From positions 7,962-71,961 of the forward strand of contig CAYVHB010000016.1 of assembly GCA_964450865.1 (NCBI GenBank): a stretch of DNA of 64,000 nucleotides, given 5' to 3'. The notes below the pieces were generated by a model. That model was given only the letters and a program-made list of their open reading frames with translations. It was not told the DNA's origin and did not search any database. The position numbers and the translations under genes are program-made. The DNA comes from CAYVHB01 sp964450865. Its GTDB lineage: Bacteria > Bacillota > Clostridia > Saccharofermentanales > UBA5734. This document shows, piece by piece, positions 33,852 to 42,768 of this stretch (position 1 is the stretch's first letter; every line of letters begins with the position of its first letter).

Positions 33852-35837
33852 TTATCCGATATCGAGCATTTCGAGATAAAGGTGGCCATTCTGTTCGATA
33901 TGGGCCTTGCGGCCCGCGAGATTATCGCCGAGGAGCAGATCAAAGGTGTGCAGGGTCTGCTGGGCCTCGGCCGGCATGACCTGGATCAGGCGCCGGGTTT
34001 CCGGATTCATCGTCGTCTGCCACATCATCTCGGGCTCGTTCTCGCCGAGACCCTTGGAGCGCTGGATGGTGCAGCGCTCGGCCCCCAGCCTGGCCAGCAG
34101 CTCGCTTTTTTCGCGCTCGGTATAGGCAAAGTAAGTCCGCTCTTCTTTTTTCAGGCGCTGCGTAATCTCGAACAGCGGCGACTCGGCAATGTAAATCTTG
34201 CCATGCTCGATCAGGCTGGGCGTCAGGCGGAACAGCATGGCCAGGATCAGGGTGCGGATCTGGAAGCCGTCCACGTCCGCGTCCGTGCAGATGATCACCT
34301 TGTGCCAGCGCAGTCCGGACAGGTCAAAACCGGACAGGTCCTTATTATGGCGCGAGTGGATCTCCACCCCGCAGCCTAGGACCTTGATCAGGTCAACGAT
34401 GATCTCATTCTTGAAAATAGCCTCGTAGTCAGCCTTGAGGCAGTTGAGAATCTTGCCGCGCACCGGGATAATCGCCTGGAAATCGGCATCACGGCCCATT
34501 TTACAGGAACCGAGCGCCGAGTCGCCTTCGACAATGTACAGCTCGCGGCGGGAAATGTCGCGGGTCCGGCAATCAACGAACTTCTTGACCCGATTGATGA
34601 TGTCGACGCTGCCCATCAGCTTTTTCTTGAGATTAAGGCGCTGCTTCTCAGCCGACTCCCGGCTGCGCTTGTTGACCAGGACCTGCTGAATGCAGCGGTC
34701 GGCCTCGGCCTTGTTTTCGATGAACCAGATCTCCAGCTTGCTGCGCAGCAGCTCAGTCAGGAACTCCTGGATATACTTGTTGTTGATCGCCTTCTTGGTC
34801 TGGTTCTCATAACTGGTCTGGGTCGAGAATGAACTGGTAATGATGATCAGGCTGTCCTCGATATCGGCAAAGGTTATCTTGGCTTCGTTATTTTTGTATT
34901 TGTCCTGCTGGCGGATCTGCTTGTCAAGCGCAGTGGTCAGGGCGCTGCGCACGGCCTTGTCCGGCGAGCCACCGTATTCCAGCCAGCTGGAATTATGATA
35001 ATACTCGATGACATTGATCTCATTATTGAAACAGAAGGCTACGCTGGCCTTGACCCGGTATTCGGCCTTGTCACTGCGGTCCCGGCCCTTGCCGCTGCCC
35101 TCAAGCAGCACCGGGGTCGACAGGCCGCGGCCGTCATTCAGTTCCCTGACATATCCGAGAATCCCTTCCGGGTAGAAAAAAGTCTCCTCCGTGCCGCTGG
35201 CCTCGTCGGTCAGCTTGAACGTCACCCCGGCGTTGACCACGGCCTGGCGCTTCAGTGTCCGCTGCAAATACTCGATGGGAATCAGGATCTCGGTAAACAC
35301 CTCGCTGTCCGGCTTCCATTTCTGGATGGTCCCGGTCTGCTTCTGGCGTACGGGTGTCTTGCGCAGGCCACCGATGTTCTCCCCTTTTTCAAAATGCAGC
35401 TCGTAGCGGCAACCATCGCGGACAACGGTCACATCAAAAGTGGCTGATGCATACTGGGTCGCACAGGCTCCCAGGCCATTCAGGCCCAGGCTGAACTCGT
35501 AGTTCTCGCCGCTGAGATTATTGTATTTGCCGCCGGCGTAGAGCTCACAATAAATCAGCTCCCAATTGAAGCGGCCTTCCTTCTCGTTATAGTCAAGGGG
35601 TATGCCACGCCCATAGTCGCGCACCTCGAGCGAGCCATCCTTGTAACGGCGCACTTCGATCAGATTGCCATATCCCTCCCGGGCCTCATCAATTGAATTG
35701 GACAGGATCTCGAAAAAAGAATGCTGGCACCCTTCGAGATCATCCGATCCAAAAATGACGCCCGGCCGCAAGCGGACGCGATCAGCGCCTTTCAGTGCGG
35801 AAATGCTCGTATTGTCATAGACTTTTGCTTTTGTCAT
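33852..35837 (-). CDS. parE: DNA topoisomerase IV subunit B (ParE-type)
   Basis: A 661-residue ATPase subunit. The GHKL ATP site has EILSNSIDEAREG and DYGRGIP, with GLNGLGA forming the lid motif. The Toprim domain has VEGDSALGS and DADVDGFQIRTL. Length fits ParE, not a full GyrB. I start at the ATG at 35837 (MTKAKVYDN), with GGGAGG about 11 bases upstream; the frame opens at 35876. A promoter with an extended -10 lies upstream. Confidence 0.9.
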   Translation of the reverse strand: MTKAKVYDNTSISALKGADRVRLRPGVIFGSDDLEGCQHSFFEILSNSIDEAREGYGNLIEVRRYKDGSLEVRDYGRGIPLDYNEKEGRFNWELIYCELYAGGKYNNLSGENYEFSLGLNGLGACATQYASATFDVTVVRDGCRYELHFEKGENIGGLRKTPVRQKQTGTIQKWKPDSEVFTEILIPIEYLQRTLKRQAVVNAGVTFKLTDEASGTEETFFYPEGILGYVRELNDGRGLSTPVLLEGSGKGRDRSDKAEYRVKASVAFCFNNEINVIEYYHNSSWLEYGGSPDKAVRSALTTALDKQIRQQDKYKNNEAKITFADIEDSLIIITSSFSTQTSYENQTKKAINNKYIQEFLTELLRSKLEIWFIENKAEADRCIQQVLVNKRSRESAEKQRLNLKKKLMGSVDIINRVKKFVDCRTRDISRRELYIVEGDSALGSCKMGRDADFQAIIPVRGKILNCLKADYEAIFKNEIIVDLIKVLGCGVEIHSRHNKDLSGFDLSGLRWHKVIICTDADVDGFQIRTLILAMLFRLTPSLIEHGKIYIAESPLFEITQRLKKEERTYFAYTEREKSELLARLGAERCTIQRSKGLGENEPEMMWQTTMNPETRRLIQVMPAEAQQTLHTFDLLLGDNLAGRKAHIEQNGHLYLEMLDIG

Positions 35838-36019
35838 CGGGCACCCATGTCCTCCCCTGGCACAATCCGGCTGCATGCGCAGGCCGGCCGGATGAGCAAC
35901 CTTTTTGCGCGACAGGCGCGGCTATCGGGCCATGATTCACGCACTGAGCTGATATGGTTACCCATTACCCGTTTGCGCGACGCGCCCGGTTATCCGGCTC
36001 TAGCCTGTTTCTGTCGGGT

Positions 36020-36028
36020 ATTATAGCA
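36020..36028 (-). promoter_or_regulatory. Extended -10 promoter upstream of parE
   Basis: On the minus strand TGCTATAAT is an extended -10 (TGnTATAAT) about 180 bases upstream of parE. The -35 is weak. Confidence 0.5.
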
Positions 36029-36202
36029 TACTTTGGCCGCTGTCTGCAGGGGGGCCGAATATTTGTTCGATTAACAACAGGACACGTTGCGCCCTGGTTG
36101 CATGACCGTTGCATGCAATGCGTCATTGTTATCCTGTATTGTTAACCTGTCTTGTTATCCTCGCGGCCTGTGCCGCCTATCGTGAATGCACCAGGCGCCG
36201 AA

Positions 36203-36230
36203 CAAAAACAAAACCGTCCGGATGGACGGT
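36203..36230 (-). terminator. Terminator for the tRNA-Gly/tRNA-Arg unit
   Basis: On the minus strand a 7-bp ACCGTCC/GGACGGT stem with a 4-base loop is followed by a TTTGTTTTTG run, directly after tRNA-Arg. Confidence 0.85.
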
Positions 36231-36233
36231 TCC

Positions 36234-36310
36234 TGGCGAGCCTAGGAGGACTCGAACCTCCGACCCACAGCTTAGAAGGCTGTTGCTCTATCCGACTGAG
36301 CTATAGACCC
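36234..36310 (-). tRNA. tRNA-Arg (TCT)
   Basis: A cloverleaf of 77 bases with encoded CCA. The anticodon loop CTTCTAA closes on a 5-bp stem (ACAGC/GCTGT), giving anticodon TCT (36274-36276). The T arm GGTTCGAGTCC is standard. Confidence 0.93.
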
Positions 36311-36350
36311 GTTTGTGAGATCCGCAGACCAGAAAGGTGAAGAAGAAAAA

Positions 36351-36424
<74 letters not shown>

Positions 36425-36457
36425 ATGGTCAGCTGCAATAGCCAAGTCTGCCCGTTG

Positions 36458-36486
36458 ATTTTACCGCAGCCGGTTCATTTTGTCCA
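36458..36486 (-). promoter_or_regulatory. Promoter for tRNA-Gly/tRNA-Arg
   Basis: TGGACA (36481-36486, minus strand), a 17-base spacer and TAAAAT (36458-36463) lie 34 bases upstream of tRNA-Gly. The rest of the 36425-36611 gap holds nothing I can support. Confidence 0.7.
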
Positions 36487-36756
36487 GTCCGGATTCTTAG
36501 AAAATTTAACCAGGGTCGCTTGCAGTTATCATGGAACGGGGGACAATCGAAATGAATCCAGCCAGGTGATTTCACGGCCGGCTCTGCTCCGCATGATCAA
36601 TCGGGTTTAACATTTTCTCGTGAGGCAAGAAGTCTCCCACCTCAAATCGCCGCAGCGATTAGGCGGGGGATGAATTGCCTCTCTTTTTATCGATTATTGC
36701 CTGCATAGTTTTGTCATGGTATTATTAGTAGTAAGACTGTAAAGGCTGTAAATACA

Positions 36757-37158
36757 ATGGAATTAGATAATAATAACCATTCGGTGTTCTTGATGTATTA
36801 TCATCTCGTTTTGGTTATTAAGTATCGCCGCAAGGCTATCGATGATAAAATTTCTGCTCTGCTAAAAGAGATTTTTGAAAACATTGCACCCAATTACAAC
36901 ATAGAACTTCAAGAGTGGAATCACGACAGAGACCATGTTCATATTCTATTCAAGGCACAACCAAACAGTGAGTTATCCAAATTCATCAACGCCTATAAGA
37001 GTGCGTCTTCTCGCTTAATCAAGAAGGAATATCCTGTGATTAGAAAAGCATTGTGGAAAGAATATTTCTGGTCGAGAAGCTTCTGTTTGCTAACAACAGG
37101 CGGTGCGCCGATTTCAGTAATCAAACGCTATATTGAAAGCCAAGGTGAACAACTATGA
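36757..37158 (+). CDS. tnpA: IS200/IS605 Y1 transposase TnpA
   Basis: A 133-residue HuH single-strand transposase. The metal-binding HuH pair is DHVHILF, and the catalytic Tyr is in KRYIESQGE near the C-terminus. The length and the overlap with the following frame are normal. Codon use is AT-rich compared with neighbours, fitting recent transfer. Confidence 0.92.
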   Translation: MELDNNNHSVFLMYYHLVLVIKYRRKAIDDKISALLKEIFENIAPNYNIELQEWNHDRDHVHILFKAQPNSELSKFINAYKSASSRLIKKEYPVIRKALWKEYFWSRSFCLLTTGGAPISVIKRYIESQGEQL

Positions 37159-37545
37159 ATAAGGCTTACAAATATCGCATTTACCCCAATCCTGAGCAAG
37201 AAATACTTATCAATAGAACATTTGGTTGTGTACGTTTTGTCTACAATCGAATGCTTGCCAATCGCAAGGAAGTTTATGAACAAATCCACTAATGACAATG
37301 GTTTCGGGATGCTCAAAACCTTTTTAGCGTACAAACTTGCTGAACAGGGTAAACCGCTTATCACAATCGATAAGTGGTTCCCTTCGAGTAAAATGTGTCG
37401 TCATTGCGCAAGCATCAATGCCGAATTGATTCTTAGCGACAGAGTCTGGACTTGTGAACACTGTGGTGCAGAATTAGACCGTGATTTGAACGCCGCAATC
37501 AATATCAAGAATGAGGGTTGTCGAATCTTAGGATTGGCATTCTAA
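37155..37545 (+). pseudogene. tnpB: TnpB (IS605 OrfB) remnant with the centre deleted
   Basis: The ATG at 37155 overlaps the tnpA stop. The first 45 codons encode the TnpB N-terminus (YKYRIYPNPEQE, then FGCVRFVYNRML) and end at TAA (37290-37292). From about 37275, in another frame, the C-terminus continues to 37545: SSKMCRHC and CEHCGAELDRDLNAA, the zinc ribbon and last RuvC Asp. About 230-250 residues, including the first two RuvC segments, are missing compared with a normal TnpB. The protein cannot be an active nuclease. Confidence 0.88.
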
Positions 37546-37747
37546 TCTGGAATAAGAACCGTTGGGCGAACGGGGATAGCTTGGTAATTATATTGGCATT
37601 AGCTGGTACGTCCCAAGAAGCCCCTACCTCTAAGCGTTAGCGTAGGTGGTGGGAGTATGTCACAGGAATCCACTGATGTGATAGCATGAAATACAGTACT
37701 GTACGTCGCATTGATCCCGAATGATTTTCCTGATGGAGGGCCTGGCC

Positions 37748-39640
37748 ATGCAAGATATTCGCGAGATTTTCCAGAACCGGACTGTCCTGGCTGACGGAGC
37801 CATGGGCACCTATTTCCTGGCGCAATTTGGCCCGGTTGTTGATGCTTGTGAGCTGGCAAATATCCGCCAGCCCGAGCTGGTCCGCCAGGTACACGAAGCC
37901 TATCTGGCAGCCGGAGCCCGGCTGATCCGGACCAACACGTTTGCCGCTATCCCGGCTACGGAAGCACCGCTGTTTGCCGGACTGGCGGAAATAATCCGCA
38001 GCGGTTACCGCCTGGCGACGGCTTGCGCGGCCAATCAGCCGGATGTGCTGGTGGCTGCGGACATCGGGCCTGGTTTTGGCCTTGAACCGGGTGAGGCGCA
38101 GATCGCTTATGATATCATCATCCGTTCATTTGTCACCGAAGGCGCCAGGCTGTTCATGCTCGAGACATTTGCCGACCCCGATGAGGTACTGATGATCGCC
38201 CGGATGATCCGCCGGCTACAGCCCCAGGCTTTTATCATCGCCTCCTTTGCCCTGTCGGCAGACGGGCTGACCCGCAAGGGCGTCAGCTTGCAGCGGCTCG
38301 CAGCCCAGATTGATGCAAGTCCTGACATTGATATCTTCGGATTGAATTGCGGCGTCGGTCCAACCCATCTGCGCAAGCTTGTCGAACAGCTGAACGACCT
38401 GCATAAGCCACTTTCGATCTTGCCCAATAGCGGTTATCCCCGCCTCGATCACCTGCGCTCGGTCTACAGTTCATCCGCCGACTACTTTGCGATGGCTACG
38501 GTCGAGATGCTCAGGCCGAATGTCAGGCTGGTCGGCGGCTGTTGCGGTACGACACCGGCTCATATCCGGGCCGTCGGTGATCTGCTGGCCATTCGCCAAA
38601 ATCAAGCCGGACAAAACGGACAAATCCCGGCTCTCGGCAATGTGGACGGAAAAACAGCAGCTGACGGCCCGTCAGCACCCGCATCCGGCCCGTCAGCCTA
38701 TACCCTGCCGATGGTTCCGGTCGCCGCTGACACGCAACATCGCCTTTCCCTGGCCTCGCAGTTGTGGGCAGACAACCGATTTACCGACAAAATCCGCCAG
38801 AATCAGTTCACCATCGTTTGTGAGCTTGATCCGCCACGACATAGCGACCTGCAAGACCTGATCATTGCAGCCCGTAGCCTGGCCGCGGCCGGACTGGACG
38901 CCATCACCCTGGCCGATTCACCCCTGGCCCGGGTCAAGATGGATCCGGTCATCTGCGCCGCCCGGCTGCAGCGGGAAGCCGGATTGCCGGTCATGCCCCA
39001 TCTGGCTTGCCGTGACCGCAATGTCAATGCCTTGCGCAGCTTGTTGCTGGGTGCCCACAGTGAAGGCATCCGCCAGGTTCTGGTCATAACGGGTGATGGT
39101 ATCCCGGAGAGCGATCGCGGCTTTATCAAGCCGGTCTTTAATCTCAATAGTATCGGGCTGCTCGAACAGATCGCCCAGATGAACCAGGACGTTTTTGCCG
39201 CCGCGCCGCTGATGGCCGGGGCGGCCCTGGATCTGGGAGTCAGCCGCCCGGACGTTGAACTCAAGCGCATGCTCCGCAAGATGGACCAGGGCGCGGTTTA
39301 TGCGCTGACCCAGCCAATCTATGAACCAGCCGGGCTGGAACTGCTGGCCGAGGTTCGCAGCCGGGGCTTGAAGGTCCTGCTGGGCCTGCTGCCGCTGGTC
39401 AGTTATCGCAATGCCCGTTTCCTGGCTGAGGAGGTCCCTGGTATCCGGATTCCGGCCGAGATTGTCGCCCGCTTCAAGCCCGAACAAGGCCGGGAAGAAG
39501 CTGCCGCCATCGGCGTGGCGGTTTGCGCCGAGGTGGCCCGGGCCATGCGCCCGCATGTCGATGGCTTTTACCTGATTGCCCCCTTCAACCGGGCCGAACT
39601 GGCCATTGAGCTCTATCGTTCAATTCAGTCTTTAGCTTAA
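37748..39640 (+). CDS. yitJ: Bifunctional homocysteine S-methyltransferase / methylenetetrahydrofolate reductase
   Basis: A 630-residue fusion like B. subtilis YitJ. Residues 1-290 are the zinc-dependent homocysteine methyltransferase (LADGAMGTYF start, LNCGVGP, and the Cys pair in VGGCCGTTPAHI). An Ala/Gly/Ser-rich linker follows (about 290-340). Residues 345-630 are the MTHFR barrel (FTIVCELDPPRHSD, LVITGDGIP and ALTQPIYEP). Together they could make methyl-THF and transfer the methyl to homocysteine. The ATG at 37748 has GGAGG 8 bases upstream. The IS right end is 85 bases upstream, so the native promoter may have been moved. No SAM riboswitch is visible. Confidence 0.93.
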   Translation: MQDIREIFQNRTVLADGAMGTYFLAQFGPVVDACELANIRQPELVRQVHEAYLAAGARLIRTNTFAAIPATEAPLFAGLAEIIRSGYRLATACAANQPDVLVAADIGPGFGLEPGEAQIAYDIIIRSFVTEGARLFMLETFADPDEVLMIARMIRRLQPQAFIIASFALSADGLTRKGVSLQRLAAQIDASPDIDIFGLNCGVGPTHLRKLVEQLNDLHKPLSILPNSGYPRLDHLRSVYSSSADYFAMATVEMLRPNVRLVGGCCGTTPAHIRAVGDLLAIRQNQAGQNGQIPALGNVDGKTAADGPSAPASGPSAYTLPMVPVAADTQHRLSLASQLWADNRFTDKIRQNQFTIVCELDPPRHSDLQDLIIAARSLAAAGLDAITLADSPLARVKMDPVICAARLQREAGLPVMPHLACRDRNVNALRSLLLGAHSEGIRQVLVITGDGIPESDRGFIKPVFNLNSIGLLEQIAQMNQDVFAAAPLMAGAALDLGVSRPDVELKRMLRKMDQGAVYALTQPIYEPAGLELLAEVRSRGLKVLLGLLPLVSYRNARFLAEEVPGIRIPAEIVARFKPEQGREEAAAIGVAVCAEVARAMRPHVDGFYLIAPFNRAELAIELYRSIQSLA

Positions 39641-39698
39641 AGCCGGGGGCGACGACTGCCTGGCAGCAATGCCGGACAGGCGGTTACTGGCAGAAAGA

Positions 39699-40985
39699 CT
39701 ATTGCAGATAACTGCTGTTGGCATAGCCGGTCCGGCCATCAGCCAGCTTGACCTTGACCCAGCCGTAGGAATCGGGCTTGCCCAGGACCGTAACGGTGTC
39801 ACCCTTGCGCAGGGTCGTGACCAGCTTGGCGTTTACATTGGGCTTCTGGCGGATATTCAGCTGTGCCGTGCGAACCTTCATCTTCTTGCCGGCTGTGGTG
39901 GTGGTTGCCGGAGTCGGCGTCAGGACCGGGGTCGGCGTCGCACTGACCGTGGTTGTTGTTGTCGGCATGGTGGCAGTCGTGGTCAGCGTCGTCGTTGTCT
40001 CGGTTGGCGGCGTACCGCCATTGCCGGGGATCAGGAATTTCCCGATCAGCAACAATATAATGACAACCGCGACACCAGCGACCAATATACCCAGCCAGCG
40101 ATGGCGGCGACTGGTTGCCTGCTCGGCTGATTCATCCGTCAGCCGGTACTGTTCATTGGCGGCCAATGTGAGATCATCGGCTGATTCCAGGCCAGGGGCC
40201 CGATCAATGACCTGGCCCCGGCATTGTTTCTCCTCGGCCGCTTCATGCTCATTGCGGTTCATGGCATGGCGCCAGGACTGCCAGAAATGGCCAACCTGAT
40301 CAGCCAGCGTGGTGGAGGCATCCGCGTCGGGCTCGAGACGCATGACCTGGATAGCCAGCCAATTGTCGTTGGGACGATGGCGCCGGTCCCGGATGGTCTG
40401 GTTTAATTCAGTCATTTTGGCCGGCAACTGGCGCAGGCCTGTCAGGATGCTGACAGCCTCATGGGGCGAAAAGGCAGCAAAAGTATCCGGATTCAAAAAA
40501 AGGTAATAATCGTCCGGTTCGATCTTCAGGGCATAATATGCCATCCGGGCCGTCCAATCATCAGGCATGTCAGGATGCAGTGATTCAAGCGGGTCCAGAA
40601 CCTGCAGGATCTGATTGCGGACCAGAAACAAGCCGACATCATTTTTCAGCCAGACGCGCAGCCAATGCTCATCCAGACATATCAGCAGATCCGGAAACAT
40701 CCGGTAATGAACCATGAGTGAATTGAGTTTCTGACTGCCATGCTGGCCAATTTCCCGGGAAAACAGCTGCCATTGCATCAGGCGTTCGCGCTGATGCACA
40801 GCAGCGCCCGGGTCAGCCGGATTGGCATCAAAGGCCGCTATCAGCTGCAGGGAACGGTTACTGGTCTGAACATGATTTTTCTGATTGCCCGGGGCCAGAT
40901 AACCCAGATGGGCTCCATTAATAATATAACTGGTATGTGATGCATTCACTGGATCCAGGCCGATTGTCAAGGATGTTCTGATCAC
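39699..40985 (-). CDS. Membrane protein with a degenerate PP2C-like domain and a bacterial SH3 domain
   Basis: A 428-residue protein. Residues 80-215 have a weak PP2C phosphatase look: a YLFLNPDTF segment where active enzymes have a L--DG motif, and PNDNWLAIQVMRL resembling DNITVIVV. The metal aspartates are not convincing, so it may be a pseudophosphatase. One transmembrane helix lies at 297-319, a Thr/Pro-rich stalk at 323-365, and a C-terminal SH3b domain at 369-428 (LNIRQKPNVNAKLV, then GWVKVKL and GYANSSYL), which should bind the cell wall. GTG at 40985 has GGGAG 8 bases upstream. The PP2C part is tentative; the SH3b part is firm. Confidence 0.65.
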   Translation of the reverse strand: MIRTSLTIGLDPVNASHTSYIINGAHLGYLAPGNQKNHVQTSNRSLQLIAAFDANPADPGAAVHQRERLMQWQLFSREIGQHGSQKLNSLMVHYRMFPDLLICLDEHWLRVWLKNDVGLFLVRNQILQVLDPLESLHPDMPDDWTARMAYYALKIEPDDYYLFLNPDTFAAFSPHEAVSILTGLRQLPAKMTELNQTIRDRRHRPNDNWLAIQVMRLEPDADASTTLADQVGHFWQSWRHAMNRNEHEAAEEKQCRGQVIDRAPGLESADDLTLAANEQYRLTDESAEQATSRRHRWLGILVAGVAVVIILLLIGKFLIPGNGGTPPTETTTTLTTTATMPTTTTTVSATPTPVLTPTPATTTTAGKKMKVRTAQLNIRQKPNVNAKLVTTLRKGDTVTVLGKPDSYGWVKVKLADGRTGYANSSYLQ

Positions 40986-41018
40986 GTGAATGGCTCCCTT
41001 CTCAATTAATACTGTATT

Positions 41019-41534
41019 TCAAGGTATGCGGGTATTCTGCTGAGGCTGGCTGTGAGGGCCCGGATGCTGCAGATGGGCCTGGATAGCTGCCACAACACAG
41101 GCATGATCCTGTTCCTGGGGCAGGCCGGAAACCGTAATCGCACCGACAACGCCGACGCCACGGATAGTGATCGGGAATGAACCGCCGGCCAGTGCGTAAT
41201 CAGCGGCTGGCAAGCCAAACTTCACATCGAGTTTAACATTTTTATCGGCAAATTCCAAACCTTTCCGCCAGGAACTTGCAAAAAAATGATAAACCATGTT
41301 CTCCTTGCGGCGGATCCAGTTATCATTATCCGGCGAAGTGCCATTCATGGCAAAATGAAAAAGCTGCTGACGGTTCAGCGAGATGTTGATCGTATAAACC
41401 AGGCCCTGGGCCCTGGCCATGGCCAGCAGGGATGAGCCAATCTGCCAGGCATCATCACTGTCAAATTTTTCAAAAACCAGCAACGCCTCCTGCCGGGCGA
41501 TTTCATCGATCAGAATTTCAGTTGACTTCTCCAT
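41019..41534 (-). CDS. UPF0303 / heme-degrading-domain family protein
   Basis: A 171-residue cytoplasmic protein of the HbpS/GlcG-like fold, UPF0303 branch. Family landmarks are AIARQEALLVFEKF-like opening (DEIARQEALLVFEKF), NDNWIRRKENMVYHFFASS and a Gly-rich GGSFPITIRGVGVVGAI. Function is unproved in this branch. The ATG at 41534 has GGAGG 9 bases upstream; the frame runs to 41699 without similarity. The gap to the SDR gene contains two GCGCATCCGGGT words. Confidence 0.83.
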   Translation of the reverse strand: MEKSTEILIDEIARQEALLVFEKFDSDDAWQIGSSLLAMARAQGLVYTINISLNRQQLFHFAMNGTSPDNDNWIRRKENMVYHFFASSWRKGLEFADKNVKLDVKFGLPAADYALAGGSFPITIRGVGVVGAITVSGLPQEQDHACVVAAIQAHLQHPGPHSQPQQNTRIP

Positions 41535-41682
41535 GATCCTAGTCCTCCATGTCGGACGCGCATCCGGGTTGCTTGTCACCGGCTTCATGCGCGTCAGATT
41601 TATTTTATCAGAATATGTGCGCATCCGGGTGACGTAAGTAGCCGGTTTAGTAGGTATCCGGATTTGTTTGAATGAGACTGCT

Positions 41683-42735
41683 TCATCTGGATGGACCAAG
41701 ACAGGCTCGCAGCGCTGGTTCCAGTTGGGGATACTGGTAGATAAAACCGGTCTGTATCAGTTTGGCTGGCACGACATGCTGGCCGCCGATAATCACCTGG
41801 GCGCTGCCGCCGAGCAGAAGGCGCAAGGCCCAGCCTGGAACTGGCAGCCAGGACGGACGATGCAGGACGTGACCAAGAGTCTGGCAAAAACGCGTCATGC
41901 GGTGGGCAGCGGGGGCGACCGCGTTGACCGGTCCGGCCAGGCGGCTATCATGCAAAGCCACAACCAGGATCTGCACCAGGTCCTGCAGATGTATCCAGGA
42001 GACCCACTGCCGGCCACGGCCCGGCGGTCCACCCAGTCCCAAACGAAAAGGTAAAACCATCCGGGGCAAAGCACCACCCCGCCGGTCCAGGACAATACCA
42101 ATCCGGATCAGGGCCACACGCACGCCAAGCGCCTGGACGGCTAGTGCTTCACGCTCCCAAGCCTGGCAGACGCGGGCCAGGAAATCAGATCCCGCCGGGC
42201 TGGTTTCGTCAACCATTTCATCATTTAGCAGGCCATAATAACCAGTCGCGGATGCGTTCAGCCAGACAGGTGGCAGATGACCGCCGCGCCTGGCCTGGGC
42301 AGCCAGGCTATTGGCCAGATAGCGCGTCATGAGGACGCGACTCTCCAGGATCTTCCGGCGCCGGGTTGCTGTCCAGCGACCCTTGATAATCGGTTCACCG
42401 GCTAGATTGATAATCGCGTCCAGCTCCGCCAGCAGCTTCGCAGGCAGCAGCGAAACGGCCGTGCGTTCGCGCGCGGCGGTCTCCGGATAAAGATAATAGC
42501 TTACTGGACCAGGTAATGACACCGGGCCGACCGGTGACGCCGGGCTCGCTGCAGGTATCGGGCCGACCGGTGAAGCCGGGCTGGCGGGTGAGAGAGCGCC
42601 AGCCATGGACTGGGACACTGATCCGGATCTGGGTAGATGGCGGGTCAGTAAAATCAAAGAATGACCCTGGGCCAGCAAAGCCTGGCTCAGCTGCTGGCCG
42701 ATCAGTCCAGTTCCGCCTGTCAATAATATTTTCAT
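41683..42735 (-). CDS. TIGR01777-family SDR epimerase (YfcH-like)
   Basis: A 350-residue Rossmann-fold protein. The NAD(P) site is LLTGGTGLIGQQL near the start; NLAGEPI, RVLMTRYL and NASATGYYG with the catalytic Tyr follow, and the C-terminal DUF1731-type cap has P---LRLLLG. The substrate is unknown in this family. An Ala/Pro/Ser/Gly repeat of about 40 residues (37-79, repeating ASPASPVGP) is inserted after the first beta-alpha unit and is absent from ordinary relatives. The start at 42735 has a weak ACAGG 6 bases upstream; 42741 and 42759 are alternatives. Confidence 0.85.
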   Translation of the reverse strand: MKILLTGGTGLIGQQLSQALLAQGHSLILLTRHLPRSGSVSQSMAGALSPASPASPVGPIPAASPASPVGPVSLPGPVSYYLYPETAARERTAVSLLPAKLLAELDAIINLAGEPIIKGRWTATRRRKILESRVLMTRYLANSLAAQARRGGHLPPVWLNASATGYYGLLNDEMVDETSPAGSDFLARVCQAWEREALAVQALGVRVALIRIGIVLDRRGGALPRMVLPFRLGLGGPPGRGRQWVSWIHLQDLVQILVVALHDSRLAGPVNAVAPAAHRMTRFCQTLGHVLHRPSWLPVPGWALRLLLGGSAQVIIGGQHVVPAKLIQTGFIYQYPQLEPALRACLGPSR

Positions 42736-42768
42736 CGGCATCCTGTCATGCTGGTTCACTGATAAGTT

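Larger units (their letters stand above)
36612..37663 (+). mobile_element. IS200/IS605-family insertion sequence with deleted tnpB
   Basis: An AT-richer block of about 1.05 kb. The left end, just after a TTTAAC candidate target/TAM (36606-36611), has an imperfect palindrome around AATCGCCGCAGCGATT. The right end has a hairpin region (CTAAGCGTTAG inside CCTAC/GTAGG) and finishes GGGAGTATGTCAC. Subterminal palindromes without inverted repeats or target duplication are typical of single-strand Y1 transposons. The ends are inferred from these landmarks; an empty site would settle them. tnpA looks intact, so mobilisation is possible. Confidence 0.8.
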
